Below are positions 17,101 through 24,233 of a stretch of DNA of 35,814 nt, piece by piece; the stretch's first letter is position 1, and each line of letters opens with the position of its first letter. The translations under genes and the position numbers were made by a program. The DNA lies in contig JAVYAJ010000126.1 in the NCBI GenBank assembly GCA_032229885.1, positions 1-35,814 of the forward strand, written 5' to 3'. Under the pieces are notes generated by a model that was not told the origin of the DNA, did no database searches, and saw only the letters and a list, made by a program, of their open reading frames with translations. Source of the stretch: Anammoximicrobium sp032229885. Lineage in GTDB: Bacteria > Planctomycetota > Planctomycetia > Pirellulales > Pirellulaceae.

Positions 17101-17208
17101 GAAGACATTTTCGCCCGGTTCACGAACGACCAGGGCTTTCAGAAGCTCGTCGCGTCGTGGCTGGTCAGTGAGGTGTACAAGAAACTGCAGACGCCGCCCG
17201 TTTCATAG
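14191..17208 (+). CDS. hsdR: Type I restriction endonuclease, HsdR motor/nuclease subunit
   Basis: A 1005-residue HsdR of usual length. The N-terminal PD-(D/E)xK nuclease is seen at about residues 133-152 (SIDIVLSVNG, then ATLELKN, where Asp and E-x-K are catalytic). The superfamily 2 translocase follows with Walker A SAGSGKSN (about 305), the DEAH box VIVDEAHSSQSG (about 421) and motif III FTATPK (about 481). Further on, EKYQTGFDQP and QSLSRLNRTHP are the conserved late helicase motifs. The C-terminal helical domain that docks onto HsdM is present. Together with the M-S fusion it would translocate DNA and cut far from unmethylated sites. All key residues are intact. It is the last gene of the operon; an inverted repeat lies about 60 bases after its stop. 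Confidence 0.95.
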   Translation: MKTHTEAAFETVLFDSLLAGGYEHLPRDGFDCEQAIFPAVVLDVIRATQPKHWEKLEGLHGAKTGERIIHDLCQWMDTHGSLATLRHGFKCYGRTLRVAFFKAAHELNPELEARHRANHVGVTRQLHYSTRNENSIDIVLSVNGIPVATLELKNHLTGQTVQDAIRQYQTDRDPREIIFEFKRRTLVHFAADPDLVYMTTRLAGTATHFLPFNRGFENGAGNPPDEQGRHRTAYLWDEVLARDSLLDLLARFLHLQIDERRTDDGRKVRKESMIFPRYHQLRAVRRLVDAARAEGVGHNYLIEHSAGSGKSNTIGWLAHRLASLHNERNERVFDSVIVITDRLVLDNQLQDTIYQFDHRLGVVRKIDANSRQLAEALENSVPIIISTLQKFPFVSRQLLKMAEERGESGSGVLPTRKCAVIVDEAHSSQSGESATDLKEVLGGERLREEAVRYAADEGVADFDELYRSMAKRGRQANLSLFAFTATPKHKTLKVFGRNGGSFDRYTMRQAVEEGFILDVLKNHTTYAAYYKLVKACQEDPEVERKKAAKALARFMRLHPHNIAQKTQVMVEHFNAVTRHKIGGRAKAMVLTGSRLEAVRYKQSFDQYIAEKGYPIKTLVAFSGTVVDDKIKDRTYTEEAMNEGLREKDLPERFGTADYQVLLVAEKYQTGFDQPLLHTMYVDRRLFGIQAVQSLSRLNRTHPLKEDTFILDFVNDRQEVQAAFKQYYEGAEMGEEVDPARMYGIRAELDASGIYTSDEVERFCRVYFKPKARQTAIDHREMNAILHPAVDRFCTLLDAHEDEAELWRGKLTAFRNLYSFLSQVIPYQDSDLEKLYTYLRHLVAKLPRRRTGPQYSFDDDVRLEYYRLQKISEGSISLTDGKADPLDGPREVGSGLVREQPVPLSRLIDVINERFGTDFTDADQLFFDQIIETALADEGLQQAARANPEDKFVLVFARVLESLFVERMEQNEDIFARFTNDQGFQKLVASWLVSEVYKKLQTPPVS

Positions 17209-17267
17209 CCCCCCGAGCTCTCGTCTTCCAAGGCTCGCTTGTCCCGCAACGCAGGTTGTCGCCATGA

Positions 17268-17308
17268 GCCTGGCGTGACAAATCGTGAATGACTACAAAT
17301 CGCCAGGC
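17268..17308. repeat. Inverted repeat downstream of hsdR
   Basis: GCCTGGCG (17268-17275) and CGCCAGGC (17301-17308) form a perfect 8-bp stem with a 25-base loop. A direct repeat, ACAAATCG, lies in and next to the loop. It could end the defence transcript, but there is no T-run, so terminator function is uncertain. Confidence 0.4.
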
Positions 17309-17352
17309 CTTCGCATTAAACGATCGGACAACAAATGATCGAACGATCCTAA

Positions 17353-17430
17353 CCGGCTGGGGAACGTGATCTGGTCGCCGTGGCGACGGCGGACGGCAGC
17401 CTGGCGTTCGATCTGTTCGTCGCGCGCTAG
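17353..17430 (+). pseudogene. Possible 3' remnant of a displaced gene
   Basis: A 25-codon open stretch bounded by TAA and TAG ends DLVAVATADGSLAFDLFVAR. This reads like the natural C-terminus of a protein rather than random GC-rich DNA, and it has no start codon or ribosome-binding site. It may be what is left of a gene cut away when the defence operon arrived. The stretch is short, so chance cannot be excluded. Confidence 0.25.
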
Positions 17431-17449
17431 CGCGGGTACACTGTGCGCC

Positions 17450-18361
17450 ATGATGGAAAATACGGCGACGAACGGAGGGACGAGCGAGTCCGGGTACTGG
17501 CACGAATCGGCGCGGCCCTTGGCCAGTCTCGTGTTCGTTGCGCCGTTGCTGGCCGCCTACGAGGCCGGCGTGTTATGGCTTGGCCCGAACGCGATTCGCA
17601 ACTCGGTCGACGTCTGGCTGCGGCGGCTGCTGGATCTGCTCGGCTTTGGTCAGTACTTTCTGCTGCCGGTCGTCACCTGCGCCCTGCTGCTCGGCTGGCA
17701 CCATCTCGCGCAACAGCCGTGGCGGCTGCGGTGGAGCGTGCTGTATTTGATGCTGGTCGAATCGTTTTTCTGCGGGTTCGTGCTGGTGTTGCTCGCCGGG
17801 TGGGAGAGTCGGCTGTTGGCGGGCGGGTCGCCGCCCGAGCCGGCCAACGCGGGCACGGCTTGGGCCTGCGCGCTCGACGCGAGCGCAGCTCGGGCGGTCG
17901 CAGATCCGGCGAGGGCAGCGCAGGCGGGCGCAGCACGGGCCGTCGCGGCGTCGGCCGGCGCCGAGCGTACCGACGCCGCCGGCACGGGCGCGGACGACGC
18001 GCGGTTGATGGCGATCGTGGTCGCCTATCTGGGCGCCGGGATCTACGAAGAAGTCTTGTTTCGTCTGCTGCTGTTGCCCGTGGCCGCCGCGGTCTGTCGC
18101 GGCGCGGGCCTGTCGTGGCGCGCGGGCTGGATCGGCGGCGCGCTCGCGACCAGCTTGCTGTTCGCCGCCGCGCACTATCATCTCGACTTCACGCTCGGCG
18201 GCTGGCACGTCGCGGCCGGGTGGGGCGAGCCGTTCGCCTGGTCCACGTTTCTGTTTCGAACCATGGCGGGGCTGGTGTTCAGTGGGCTGTTCTTGACCCG
18301 CGGTTTTGGCGTGACCGCGGGCGCGCACGCCGCCTATGATCTGTGGACGCTGTTGGTGTGA
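17450..18361 (+). CDS. CPBP family intramembrane glutamic protease (Abi/CAAX-like)
   Basis: A 303-residue polytopic membrane protein. The CPBP catalytic motifs are in order: YEEVLFR (Glu200-Glu201), then FAAAHYH (His near 241) and GAHAAYD (His near 293). Such proteases cleave within membranes; bacterial members serve in bacteriocin immunity, protein processing or unknown roles. Between the N-terminal helices and the catalytic core is an unusual stretch, about residues 120-183, very rich in alanine with scattered acidic and basic residues. It looks like a flexible low-complexity insert. Two adjacent ATGs (17450 and 17453) are possible starts. The gene is next to the defence operon but separated by 241 bases and its own spacer, so a defence role should not be assumed. 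Confidence 0.85.
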   Translation: MMENTATNGGTSESGYWHESARPLASLVFVAPLLAAYEAGVLWLGPNAIRNSVDVWLRRLLDLLGFGQYFLLPVVTCALLLGWHHLAQQPWRLRWSVLYLMLVESFFCGFVLVLLAGWESRLLAGGSPPEPANAGTAWACALDASAARAVADPARAAQAGAARAVAASAGAERTDAAGTGADDARLMAIVVAYLGAGIYEEVLFRLLLLPVAAAVCRGAGLSWRAGWIGGALATSLLFAAAHYHLDFTLGGWHVAAGWGEPFAWSTFLFRTMAGLVFSGLFLTRGFGVTAGAHAAYDLWTLLV

Positions 18362-18666
18362 GGCGTGGCGCGGCGAAAAACGCGCACGGCGATACGCGCA
18401 GAGCGCGCGCGGACGGCAGGGCGCCGAACCGACGGGCTTGCGCCGCGTCGCTGACAAGCCGCCTGTTTCATCGAGGCGCGACGCGCGAGCACGGCGAATC
18501 GCGCCGCTCTGCCGCTTGTCAAGACGTCGCCGAAGCGCGAAAAAAAACGTTGTCAAAGTGGCTTTGTCGCGGCGGCGTTTCGGCCTTATAATGCGTTCGT
18601 TGATTCATCCAATGACGTTCGTTTTCATCTCAATTCTTCATCGGCGTCTGACAAGGAATCACGTCC
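18362..18666 (+). other. Spacer between CPBP protease and DUF2617 gene
   Basis: No coding region is recognisable. It holds a distant inverted repeat, TGACAAGC (18452-18459) with GCTTGTCA (18514-18521), and, near its end, the clear promoter at 18564-18592. Confidence 0.45.
18564..18592 (+). promoter_or_regulatory. Housekeeping promoter of the DUF2617 gene
   Basis: TTGTCG (18564-18569), a 17-base spacer and a perfect TATAAT (18587-18592). Transcription would start near 18599, about 68 bases before the GTG start at 18667. Confidence 0.65.
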
Positions 18667-19212
18667 GTGCTGACCACTAGACCAAAAGTCGCGGAGTTGA
18701 CGCTCCAATTGTATGGCCGCCCGCTTCATCCGGAATTGTTTCAGATCCATCGTTCGCGACACGTCGATCGCGGATCGTATCAAGCTAGGTTGGACATCAC
18801 GAGCGCGGGCCACGTCCTGACCTGGCGCTGGGGCGGCCTGACGCTGACCGAGGTCGCCACCACGGCTCAAAATCCGCTGCCCAAGACGCGCCGTCTGTTG
18901 TTCCATCGCTTGCACGGCGAACGCCACGACTTGCACCGCTGTCGCGGCGCGTCGTACCAAATGGGGTTCCAGTTGGAGATGGCCGAACCGGACGTCTTTT
19001 GGGCGTTTCAGCAGGATCTGTTGTGCGACGCCCAGCGGTCGGGGTTGCTGTATCGCTTTGATGGCGGCGGCCGCGTCGCGCTCGGCGCGCTCAGCTACAT
19101 CCAACTAGAGACGCGCGAGCGCAGCCTGCTGGTCCAGACCTTTCACACCTTTCCGGAAGATCAGGCGATCGTCAAGACACAGTCGCTGTTCGAGATCATC
19201 AGCCAGGACTAA
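18667..19212 (+). CDS. DUF2617 family protein
   Basis: A 181-residue soluble protein that matches my memory of the DUF2617 family, found chiefly in planctomycetes and some actinobacteria. It opens ELTLQLYGRPLHPELF and ends with FHTFPEDQAIVKTQSLFE, both characteristic. No catalytic motif or signal peptide is visible, and the function of the family is unknown. The start appears to be GTG. Its stop codon overlaps the end of convergent xseA by four bases (19209-19212), so the two genes are read toward each other without a spacer for a terminator. Confidence 0.75.
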   Translation: MLTTRPKVAELTLQLYGRPLHPELFQIHRSRHVDRGSYQARLDITSAGHVLTWRWGGLTLTEVATTAQNPLPKTRRLLFHRLHGERHDLHRCRGASYQMGFQLEMAEPDVFWAFQQDLLCDAQRSGLLYRFDGGGRVALGALSYIQLETRERSLLVQTFHTFPEDQAIVKTQSLFEIISQD

Positions 19213-20450
19213 CGCCCGGCCAGTGGATCGCCAGCCGGCTCGACGCGCGTCACACGACTGGCGACCTGTCCGCGGGCCAGCCGTGACACCAGTTCGTCGC
19301 CCACGTTCAGTGCGCCGGCGTCGTCCACCAGTCGGCCGGTGGCGGCCAGATGCGTCACGCTGTAGCCGCGGGCGAGCACGCCCAGCGGGCTGAGCGACTC
19401 CAGTCGCGCAGCCAACGCGGCCAGGCGGTCTCGCTGCCGGGTGTTCTGATAGCGAATCGCCCGCCGGGCGCGCAGTTCGAGATCGTCCAACTGGCGGGCC
19501 CAGTCGTGAAGGCGGTCGAACGGGCGACGAAAGACGCGATGCTGGGCGAGGGCGTCGAGCCGTGCGCGGGCATCGGACGCGCGGGCGCGCAGCGCGGCGC
19601 TCAACCGCGTCCGCGTGGCGTCCAGTCCGGCGCGCACCTCGTCGATCGACGGCGCGACCATCGCCGCGGCCGCCGTCGGGGTCAGGGCGCGGGCGTCGGC
19701 CGCCAGGTCTGACAGGGTGACGTCGATCTCGTGGCCCACGGCCGAGACCACGGGGATTCGCGATCCGTGGATCGCGCGGATCACGGGTTCCTCGTTGAAG
19801 CACCAGAGATCTTCGAGGCTGCCGCCGCCGCGAGCCAGCACCAGCACATCCGGCGGATCGGTCAGCGAGTTGGCCGCCCGGATCCCGCGCACCAGGTCCG
19901 CCGCGGCGCCTTCGCCCTGCACTTTGGCGGGGATGATCAGCACGTGCGCGGCGCGCCACCGGCGGCGAAGCAACTCGAGAAAATCGCGAACGGCCGCGCC
20001 GGTGGGACTGGTCACCACGGCGATCCGCCGCGGGAATCGCGGCAACGGCCGCTTGCGTTCGGGATCGAACAGCCCTTCAGCGGCCAGCCGTTGATGCAGT
20101 CTGCGCAGCGCCAACTGCAACGCGCCGACGCCCAGAGGCTCGAGCTGTCGAATGATCAACTGGTACACGCCGCGAGGCGCGTAGACGTCGACGTCGCCGC
20201 GGCAGACCACCTGTTGGCCGTCCTGCAAATCGAACGCCAGCCGCGCCGCGACGCTCCGCCAGATCACGCCTCGAATCTGCGCGGCCTCGTCCTTGAGGGT
20301 CAGGTAGACATGCCCGGATTGCGGCCGCGACACGTCGGACAGTTCGCCGCTGACCCAGACCGACGTGAATCCGGTCTCGAGCGTCTGCTTGATCTGCTGC
20401 GTCAGTTGCGAAACGCTCAGCGGTTCGGTCGGCTCGGTTCGCTCGTCCAT
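19209..20450 (-). CDS. xseA: Exodeoxyribonuclease VII large subunit
   Basis: A 413-residue XseA. An N-terminal OB fold (VWVSGELSDVSRPQSGHVYLTLKD) binds single-stranded DNA. The central nuclease domain carries the family motifs TSPTGAAVRDFLEL, ARGGGSLEDLWCFNEE and VGHEIDVTLSDLAADARALTP. The helical C-terminal region that binds small XseB subunits is followed by LARGYSV. The enzyme degrades single-stranded DNA from both ends in mismatch repair and recombination. The ATG at 20450 is chosen because the family homology begins directly after it; longer starts add a basic, unrelated stretch. It lies 85 bases after pntB on the same strand, so it may be read from the transhydrogenase operon. No xseB gene is adjacent. 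Confidence 0.95.
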   Translation of the reverse strand: MDERTEPTEPLSVSQLTQQIKQTLETGFTSVWVSGELSDVSRPQSGHVYLTLKDEAAQIRGVIWRSVAARLAFDLQDGQQVVCRGDVDVYAPRGVYQLIIRQLEPLGVGALQLALRRLHQRLAAEGLFDPERKRPLPRFPRRIAVVTSPTGAAVRDFLELLRRRWRAAHVLIIPAKVQGEGAAADLVRGIRAANSLTDPPDVLVLARGGGSLEDLWCFNEEPVIRAIHGSRIPVVSAVGHEIDVTLSDLAADARALTPTAAAAMVAPSIDEVRAGLDATRTRLSAALRARASDARARLDALAQHRVFRRPFDRLHDWARQLDDLELRARRAIRYQNTRQRDRLAALAARLESLSPLGVLARGYSVTHLAATGRLVDDAGALNVGDELVSRLARGQVASRVTRVEPAGDPLAGR

Positions 20451-20535
20451 GGCGGGTCTCGTGGGTCGCGGACGGGATCTCGCGCGCGGGGCGGGCCACG
20501 CCGCGACGAGGCTCTCGACAAGGACCGACGGCGCG

Positions 20536-21936
20536 TCACAGTTCCTTGACGGCCTTGACGATGTCCAACACGGCCTTTTGGCCATCGGCAAAGTACATCA
20601 GCGTGTTGGACGCGCCGAACAGGGGATTGGGAATGCCGGCAAAGCCGGGGCTGAGGCTGCGTTTGATCACGACCACCGTCCGCGCCTTGTCCACGTCGAT
20701 GATCGGCATTCCGGCGATCGGGCTGTTCGGGTCGGTCTTGGCCAGCGGATTGACGACGTCGTTGGCGCCGATCACGATGGCCACGTCGACCGTTTCCATC
20801 GTCGGGTTGATCTCGTCCATCTCCTTCAACTGCTCGTAGTCGACGTTCGCTTCGGCCAGCAGCACGTTCATGTGACCGGGCATGCGGCCCGCCACCGGAT
20901 GGATCGCATACTCGACGGTCCCGCCACGGTCTTCGATCAGCTTTCCCAAGTCGTGGACCGCGTGTTGAGCTTGGGCGACGGCCATGCCGTACCCCGGCAC
21001 GAACACCACCCGTTGGGCGCCGTCCAGCAGGATCGCGATGTCCTCGGCCGTCGTGCCGCGGACGGTGGCGTAGAATTCGTCCGCGCTCTCGCCCAGCGAA
21101 CCGGCGTCCATGACGCCGAACAAGACATGGGCCAGCGAACGATTCATGGCCTTGCACATGATCTTGCTGAGGATGATCCCCGACGCGCCGACCAGCGAAC
21201 CGGCGATGATCAGCACGCTGTTGTTGATCACGAACCCCGTGGCGCAGGCGGCCAGCCCCGAGTACGAGTTCAACAGGGCGATGACCACGGGCATATCCGC
21301 GCCTCCGATCGGACTGACCAGGTACACGCCCATCACGCTGGTGACCAGGACGATCCCCAAGTAGATCCACGGCGTCAACGCCCGATCCGCCCCGACCATC
21401 CAGGCCGACAGGGCCAAGGCGACGGCCATCAGCGCCGCGTTGGTCGCATGTTGGCCCGGCGCGCTGAACGGCTTTTTGAACATCTTCATCTCGTGCAGCT
21501 TGCCGAACGCCACGAGACTGCCCCAAAAGGTGACCGTGCCGATGATCCCCGAGGCCGCCGTGGCGATCATCACCACATGCGGATCGATGGCCGCCGTCTC
21601 GGGCCGCAGCAGCTCGGCCCAGGCCACCAGCACCGAGGCCCCGCCGCCGAACCCGTTCAGCAGGCCGACCATCTCGGGCATGGCGGTCATCGGCACCTTG
21701 ACGGCCATCCACGCGCCCACGAGCGAGCCGAGGATCGCGCCGATCAGGATGTATTCGAACTGCACGACGTCGTGGTGCAGCAGCGTCACAACGATCGCGA
21801 TCAGCATCCCCAGCGATCCGAACATATTGCCGCGGACCGCCGTGCGCGGATGCGACATCATCTTCAAGCCGAAGATGAACAGGACGGCGGCCAGGACATA
21901 GGCCAGTTCCACCAGAATCAGCGCATTTGTATTCAC
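20536..21936 (-). CDS. pntB: NAD(P) transhydrogenase subunit beta
   Basis: A 466-residue Re/Si-specific transhydrogenase beta subunit. The first 270 residues are membrane helices, including the conserved SPIGGADMPVVIALLNSYSG segment. The C-terminal domain III binds NADP(H), with VPGYGMAVAQAQ, HPVAGRMPGHMNVLLAEA and GANDVVNP. The enzyme couples proton entry to hydride transfer from NADH to NADP+, supplying NADPH. It starts 13 bases after pntAb, in the order pntAa-pntAb-pntB. All motifs are intact. Confidence 0.97.
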   Translation of the reverse strand: MNTNALILVELAYVLAAVLFIFGLKMMSHPRTAVRGNMFGSLGMLIAIVVTLLHHDVVQFEYILIGAILGSLVGAWMAVKVPMTAMPEMVGLLNGFGGGASVLVAWAELLRPETAAIDPHVVMIATAASGIIGTVTFWGSLVAFGKLHEMKMFKKPFSAPGQHATNAALMAVALALSAWMVGADRALTPWIYLGIVLVTSVMGVYLVSPIGGADMPVVIALLNSYSGLAACATGFVINNSVLIIAGSLVGASGIILSKIMCKAMNRSLAHVLFGVMDAGSLGESADEFYATVRGTTAEDIAILLDGAQRVVFVPGYGMAVAQAQHAVHDLGKLIEDRGGTVEYAIHPVAGRMPGHMNVLLAEANVDYEQLKEMDEINPTMETVDVAIVIGANDVVNPLAKTDPNSPIAGMPIIDVDKARTVVVIKRSLSPGFAGIPNPLFGASNTLMYFADGQKAVLDIVKAVKEL

Positions 21937-21949
21937 GGTCGGGCTTCCG

Positions 21950-22387
21950 TCACTTTGTCTTGAACATCTTGAGCATGCGATGCGTCACGAGAAAGCCGCC
22001 CACCACGTTGATCATGGCAAACGCGACGGCGACCATCCCCAACAGGTTGGCGGCCAGGACGTGTTTCGACCCGGCGGCCACCAACGCCCCGACAATCGTG
22101 ATGCCGCTGATGGCGTTCGATCCCGACATCAAAGCGGTGTGCAGCGTCGGGGGCACCTTGGTGATCACGTCGAAGCCTTCGAACATGGCGAGCACGAAGA
22201 TCGTCAGGCTGGCGATCAACGCGGCCGTCGTCGGATCGAGTCCGGACGCGCCGGCCGCGGCGGACTCGGACGCCGTAGCGACCGAGTCGGCGTCGCCGGC
22301 CCCGATCGCCACGCTGGCCGCGGCACAGGCGATGCAGGCGGCCAGGGTCATCAGACAGATTGGACGAACGATGCGCAGGGCGATCAT
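21950..22387 (-). CDS. pntAb: NAD(P) transhydrogenase membrane subunit alpha 2, with N-terminal extension
   Basis: A 145-residue protein. Residues about 53-145 are the usual small membrane subunit of split transhydrogenases: SLTIFVLAMFEGFDVI, VPPTLHTALMSGSNAISG, then two more helices and a KMFK tail. The usual length is about 90-100 residues. Here some 50 extra residues precede it: a signal-like hydrophobic segment (CLMTLAACIACAAASVAIGA) and an Ala/Ser/Asp-rich linker. The gene lies 23 bases after pntAa and 13 before pntB, so the extension is not caused by a wrong frame. A shorter internal start is possible, but none has an obvious ribosome-binding site. Confidence 0.9.
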   Translation of the reverse strand: MIALRIVRPICLMTLAACIACAAASVAIGAGDADSVATASESAAAGASGLDPTTAALIASLTIFVLAMFEGFDVITKVPPTLHTALMSGSNAISGITIVGALVAAGSKHVLAANLLGMVAVAFAMINVVGGFLVTHRMLKMFKTK

Positions 22388-22410
22388 GGCGCACGTGGCT
22401 CCTGGGGTGT

Positions 22411-23667
22411 TCAGTTCGAGGGGCTGGTTTTCGGATCGGCGGCCGGCGGCGCTGAGCTGGGAGTTTGCCCCGCGGGCGCTTGGGCTGGCGCCGCGGCGGG
22501 TACGTCGGCCGCGAGCGCGGCCAGGCCGAGCAATTCGCGAATCCGCGGATGGGTCACGTCGCCGTCGCGAGTGGTCAGCGTTTCGCGGACGACCGGATCG
22601 TCGCGATCCAGGTCGAGCTGCCCGTCCTTGATCAGGTTTCGGAGAAAGTTCGTGACATTGTTGGACAACATCGTGCTGGCCGGGTGGGGGATCTCGGATG
22701 GCAAGTTGGTCGGGCCGAGAATCGTCACGCCGTGCTCGCGCACGCGGACATCCGCCTGGCTCAATTCGCAGTTCCCGCCGCGTTCGGCGGCCAGATCGAC
22801 GATCACGCTGCCGGGCCGCATCCTGGCTACGGCCTCCTTGGTGATCAGCACCGGCGACTTTTTGCCCGGGATGGCGGCCGTGCTGATCACGATGTCGCTC
22901 TCGCCGACGACGCGGGTCATCAGTTCCCGCTGTCGGCGATAGAAATCCTCGTCCATCGCCTTGGCGTACCCGCCCTTGTCCTCCGACTGGGCGGCGTCCA
23001 ACTCGAGTTCGACGAATCGGCCGCCCAGACTCTGCACCTGTTCGCGGCACGCCGGGCGAACATCGTAGGCGTGGACGATCGCGCCCAGCCGCTTGGCGGT
23101 CGCAATGGCCTGCAGACCGGCGACGCCGGCGCCGATCACAAAGACCCGCGCAGCCGTCACCGTGCCGGCCGCCGTCATCATCAGGGGCAGCATCTTGGGC
23201 AGCTCGACGGCGGCCAGCAGCACGGCCCGATATCCGGAGATTGTGGCCATGCTGGACAGCACGTCCATGCTCTGGGCCCGCGTGATGCGCGGAATCAACT
23301 CGAGCGCGAACAACGTGGCGCCCGTCTGGGCAATCCGGCGAATCGCCTCGGGCTCGCCCAACGGATCGCACATCCCCACCACGACCTGCTGCGGCCGGAA
23401 ATGGGCCAGATCAGCCTGGCCCGCCTGCAGGTTGGCGCCCAGACAGCGAACTTGCAACACGACGTCCGCGGCCAGCGCGGCTTCGCGGCCGGCGACCACT
23501 TGCCCACCCCGTTCGCTGTACTCGGCGTCGGAAAATCCCGCCGCGGCCCCCGCCCCGGATTCGACCAGAACTTCGGCTCCCGCTTTTTTCAGCGCGGGAA
23601 TGTTGGCCGGGATCAGCGCCACGCGCTGCTCGCCGGGAAAAGTCTCTTTCAGGACCGCCACTTTCAT
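22411..23667 (-). CDS. pntAa: NAD(P) transhydrogenase NAD-binding subunit alpha 1
   Basis: A 418-residue protein of the alanine dehydrogenase/PntA type. It starts MKVAVLKETFPGEQRVAL, carries the RAQSMDVLSSMATISGYRA region and the dinucleotide-binding VIGAGVAGLQAIATAKRLGA, then the conserved mobile-loop region GGYAKAMDE and IPGKKSPVLITKEAV. Domain I binds NAD(H) in the cytoplasm. The last 45 residues are a proline/alanine-rich tail, probably a linker. It is the first gene of the pnt operon. A possible -10 box lies 59 bases upstream. Confidence 0.96.
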   Translation of the reverse strand: MKVAVLKETFPGEQRVALIPANIPALKKAGAEVLVESGAGAAAGFSDAEYSERGGQVVAGREAALAADVVLQVRCLGANLQAGQADLAHFRPQQVVVGMCDPLGEPEAIRRIAQTGATLFALELIPRITRAQSMDVLSSMATISGYRAVLLAAVELPKMLPLMMTAAGTVTAARVFVIGAGVAGLQAIATAKRLGAIVHAYDVRPACREQVQSLGGRFVELELDAAQSEDKGGYAKAMDEDFYRRQRELMTRVVGESDIVISTAAIPGKKSPVLITKEAVARMRPGSVIVDLAAERGGNCELSQADVRVREHGVTILGPTNLPSEIPHPASTMLSNNVTNFLRNLIKDGQLDLDRDDPVVRETLTTRDGDVTHPRIRELLGLAALAADVPAAAPAQAPAGQTPSSAPPAADPKTSPSN

Positions 23668-23725
23668 AACAACACCGCACCAGACTGCTGCCAGCTCGGA
23701 TGGATAGCCCCGCTACATCCCGCCT

Positions 23726-23731
23726 ATTCTA
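23726..23731 (-). promoter_or_regulatory. Possible -10 box of the pnt operon
   Basis: On the minus strand TAGAAT is a five-of-six match to the -10 consensus and would give a leader of about 50 bases before the pntAa ATG. The -35 region is poor, so the call is tentative. Confidence 0.3.
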
Positions 23732-23905
23732 ATGGCAGCCTCCGATGAACGTAAGCCCCGGATCCCGCTGGGCGTCGCTGGCCCGAGGCCGGTGTGTTTG
23801 TGTGCCGGACGACCGCCTCGTTAGGGGCGCGGCGGTCAGGGTAGGGCGCCCAGCGCGATAGCGATGGGCATGGCGAGATGGCGTTAGATCCTGGACGAGC
23901 AGCAT

Positions 23906-23963
23906 GGAGGGCCACGCTCTGTCGTGGCCGCAGCCGAGCGGACGCGACGGAGCGAGTCCCTCC
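23906..23963. repeat. Imperfect palindromic repeat, REP/MITE-like
   Basis: The 19 bases at 23906-23924 and the reverse complement of 23945-23963 agree at 16 of 19 positions, with GGAGGG/CCCTCC at the tips. An inner hairpin, GGCCACG (23910-23916) with CGTGGCC (23923-23929), competes with the long stem. The design suggests a dispersed palindromic element. No second copy is evident in this window. Confidence 0.6.
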
Positions 23964-23994
23964 AGGAAACCTTTGTCCGCTCGCTGTTGATTCT

Positions 23995-24018
23995 CACAGA
24001 GGCACAGAGCCACGGAGA
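23995..24018. repeat. Degenerate 8-base tandem array, copy 1
   Basis: Three imperfect units: CACAGAGG, CACAGAGC, CACGGAGA. I recall CACAGAG-type arrays as common intergenic sequences in environmental bacteria. An inverted copy is at 24152-24175. Confidence 0.5.
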
Positions 24019-24151
24019 AGAAGTCACAAACGGCCGTGGACGATACGGGCCGGTTGGTGCGCCGTTTCCCGCACACTAGGTCCGAGATTCTGGTGCAAAG
24101 TGCAAATGGACTGCGCTATCGACGATGGACGTACCAATGCGTTCTCGTACG

Positions 24152-24175
24152 TCTCCGTGTCTCGGCGGCTCGGTG
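24152..24175. repeat. Degenerate 8-base tandem array, copy 2 (inverted)
   Basis: TCTCCGTG, TCTCGGCG, GCTCGGTG. Read on the other strand this becomes CACCGAGC, CGCCGAGA, CACGGAGA, matching the array at 23995-24018. The two arrays thus face each other over about 130 bases. Confidence 0.45.
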
Positions 24176-24233
24176 AGAAATTCCTTGTGGAGCGAACATG
24201 TCGTATCCAGATCGTTTGTCTGGCAAGGCTCGA

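Larger units (their letters stand above)
23668..24233 (-). other. Repeat-bearing spacer between pnt and lyase operons
   Basis: No gene is recognisable in these 566 bases. The stretch contains a possible pnt promoter box, a large imperfect palindrome (23906-23963), and two inverted copies of a degenerate 8-base array (23995-24018 and 24152-24175). Frames on either strand translate the repeats into low-value sequence. Both operons end or begin here: pntAa starts at the left and the lyase gene ends at the right. Confidence 0.5.

Noticed and set aside
9319..17350. Possible direct repeats flanking the defence operon (near 9325 and 17325)
   Set aside because: The two stretches share only short AATGA-CGAA-like pieces with gaps; this is not enough to call an attachment site or target duplication.
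18452..18521. Inverted repeat TGACAAGC/GCTTGTCA as a terminator
   Set aside because: The loop is over 50 bases and there is no T-run; an 8-bp match at this distance can occur by chance.
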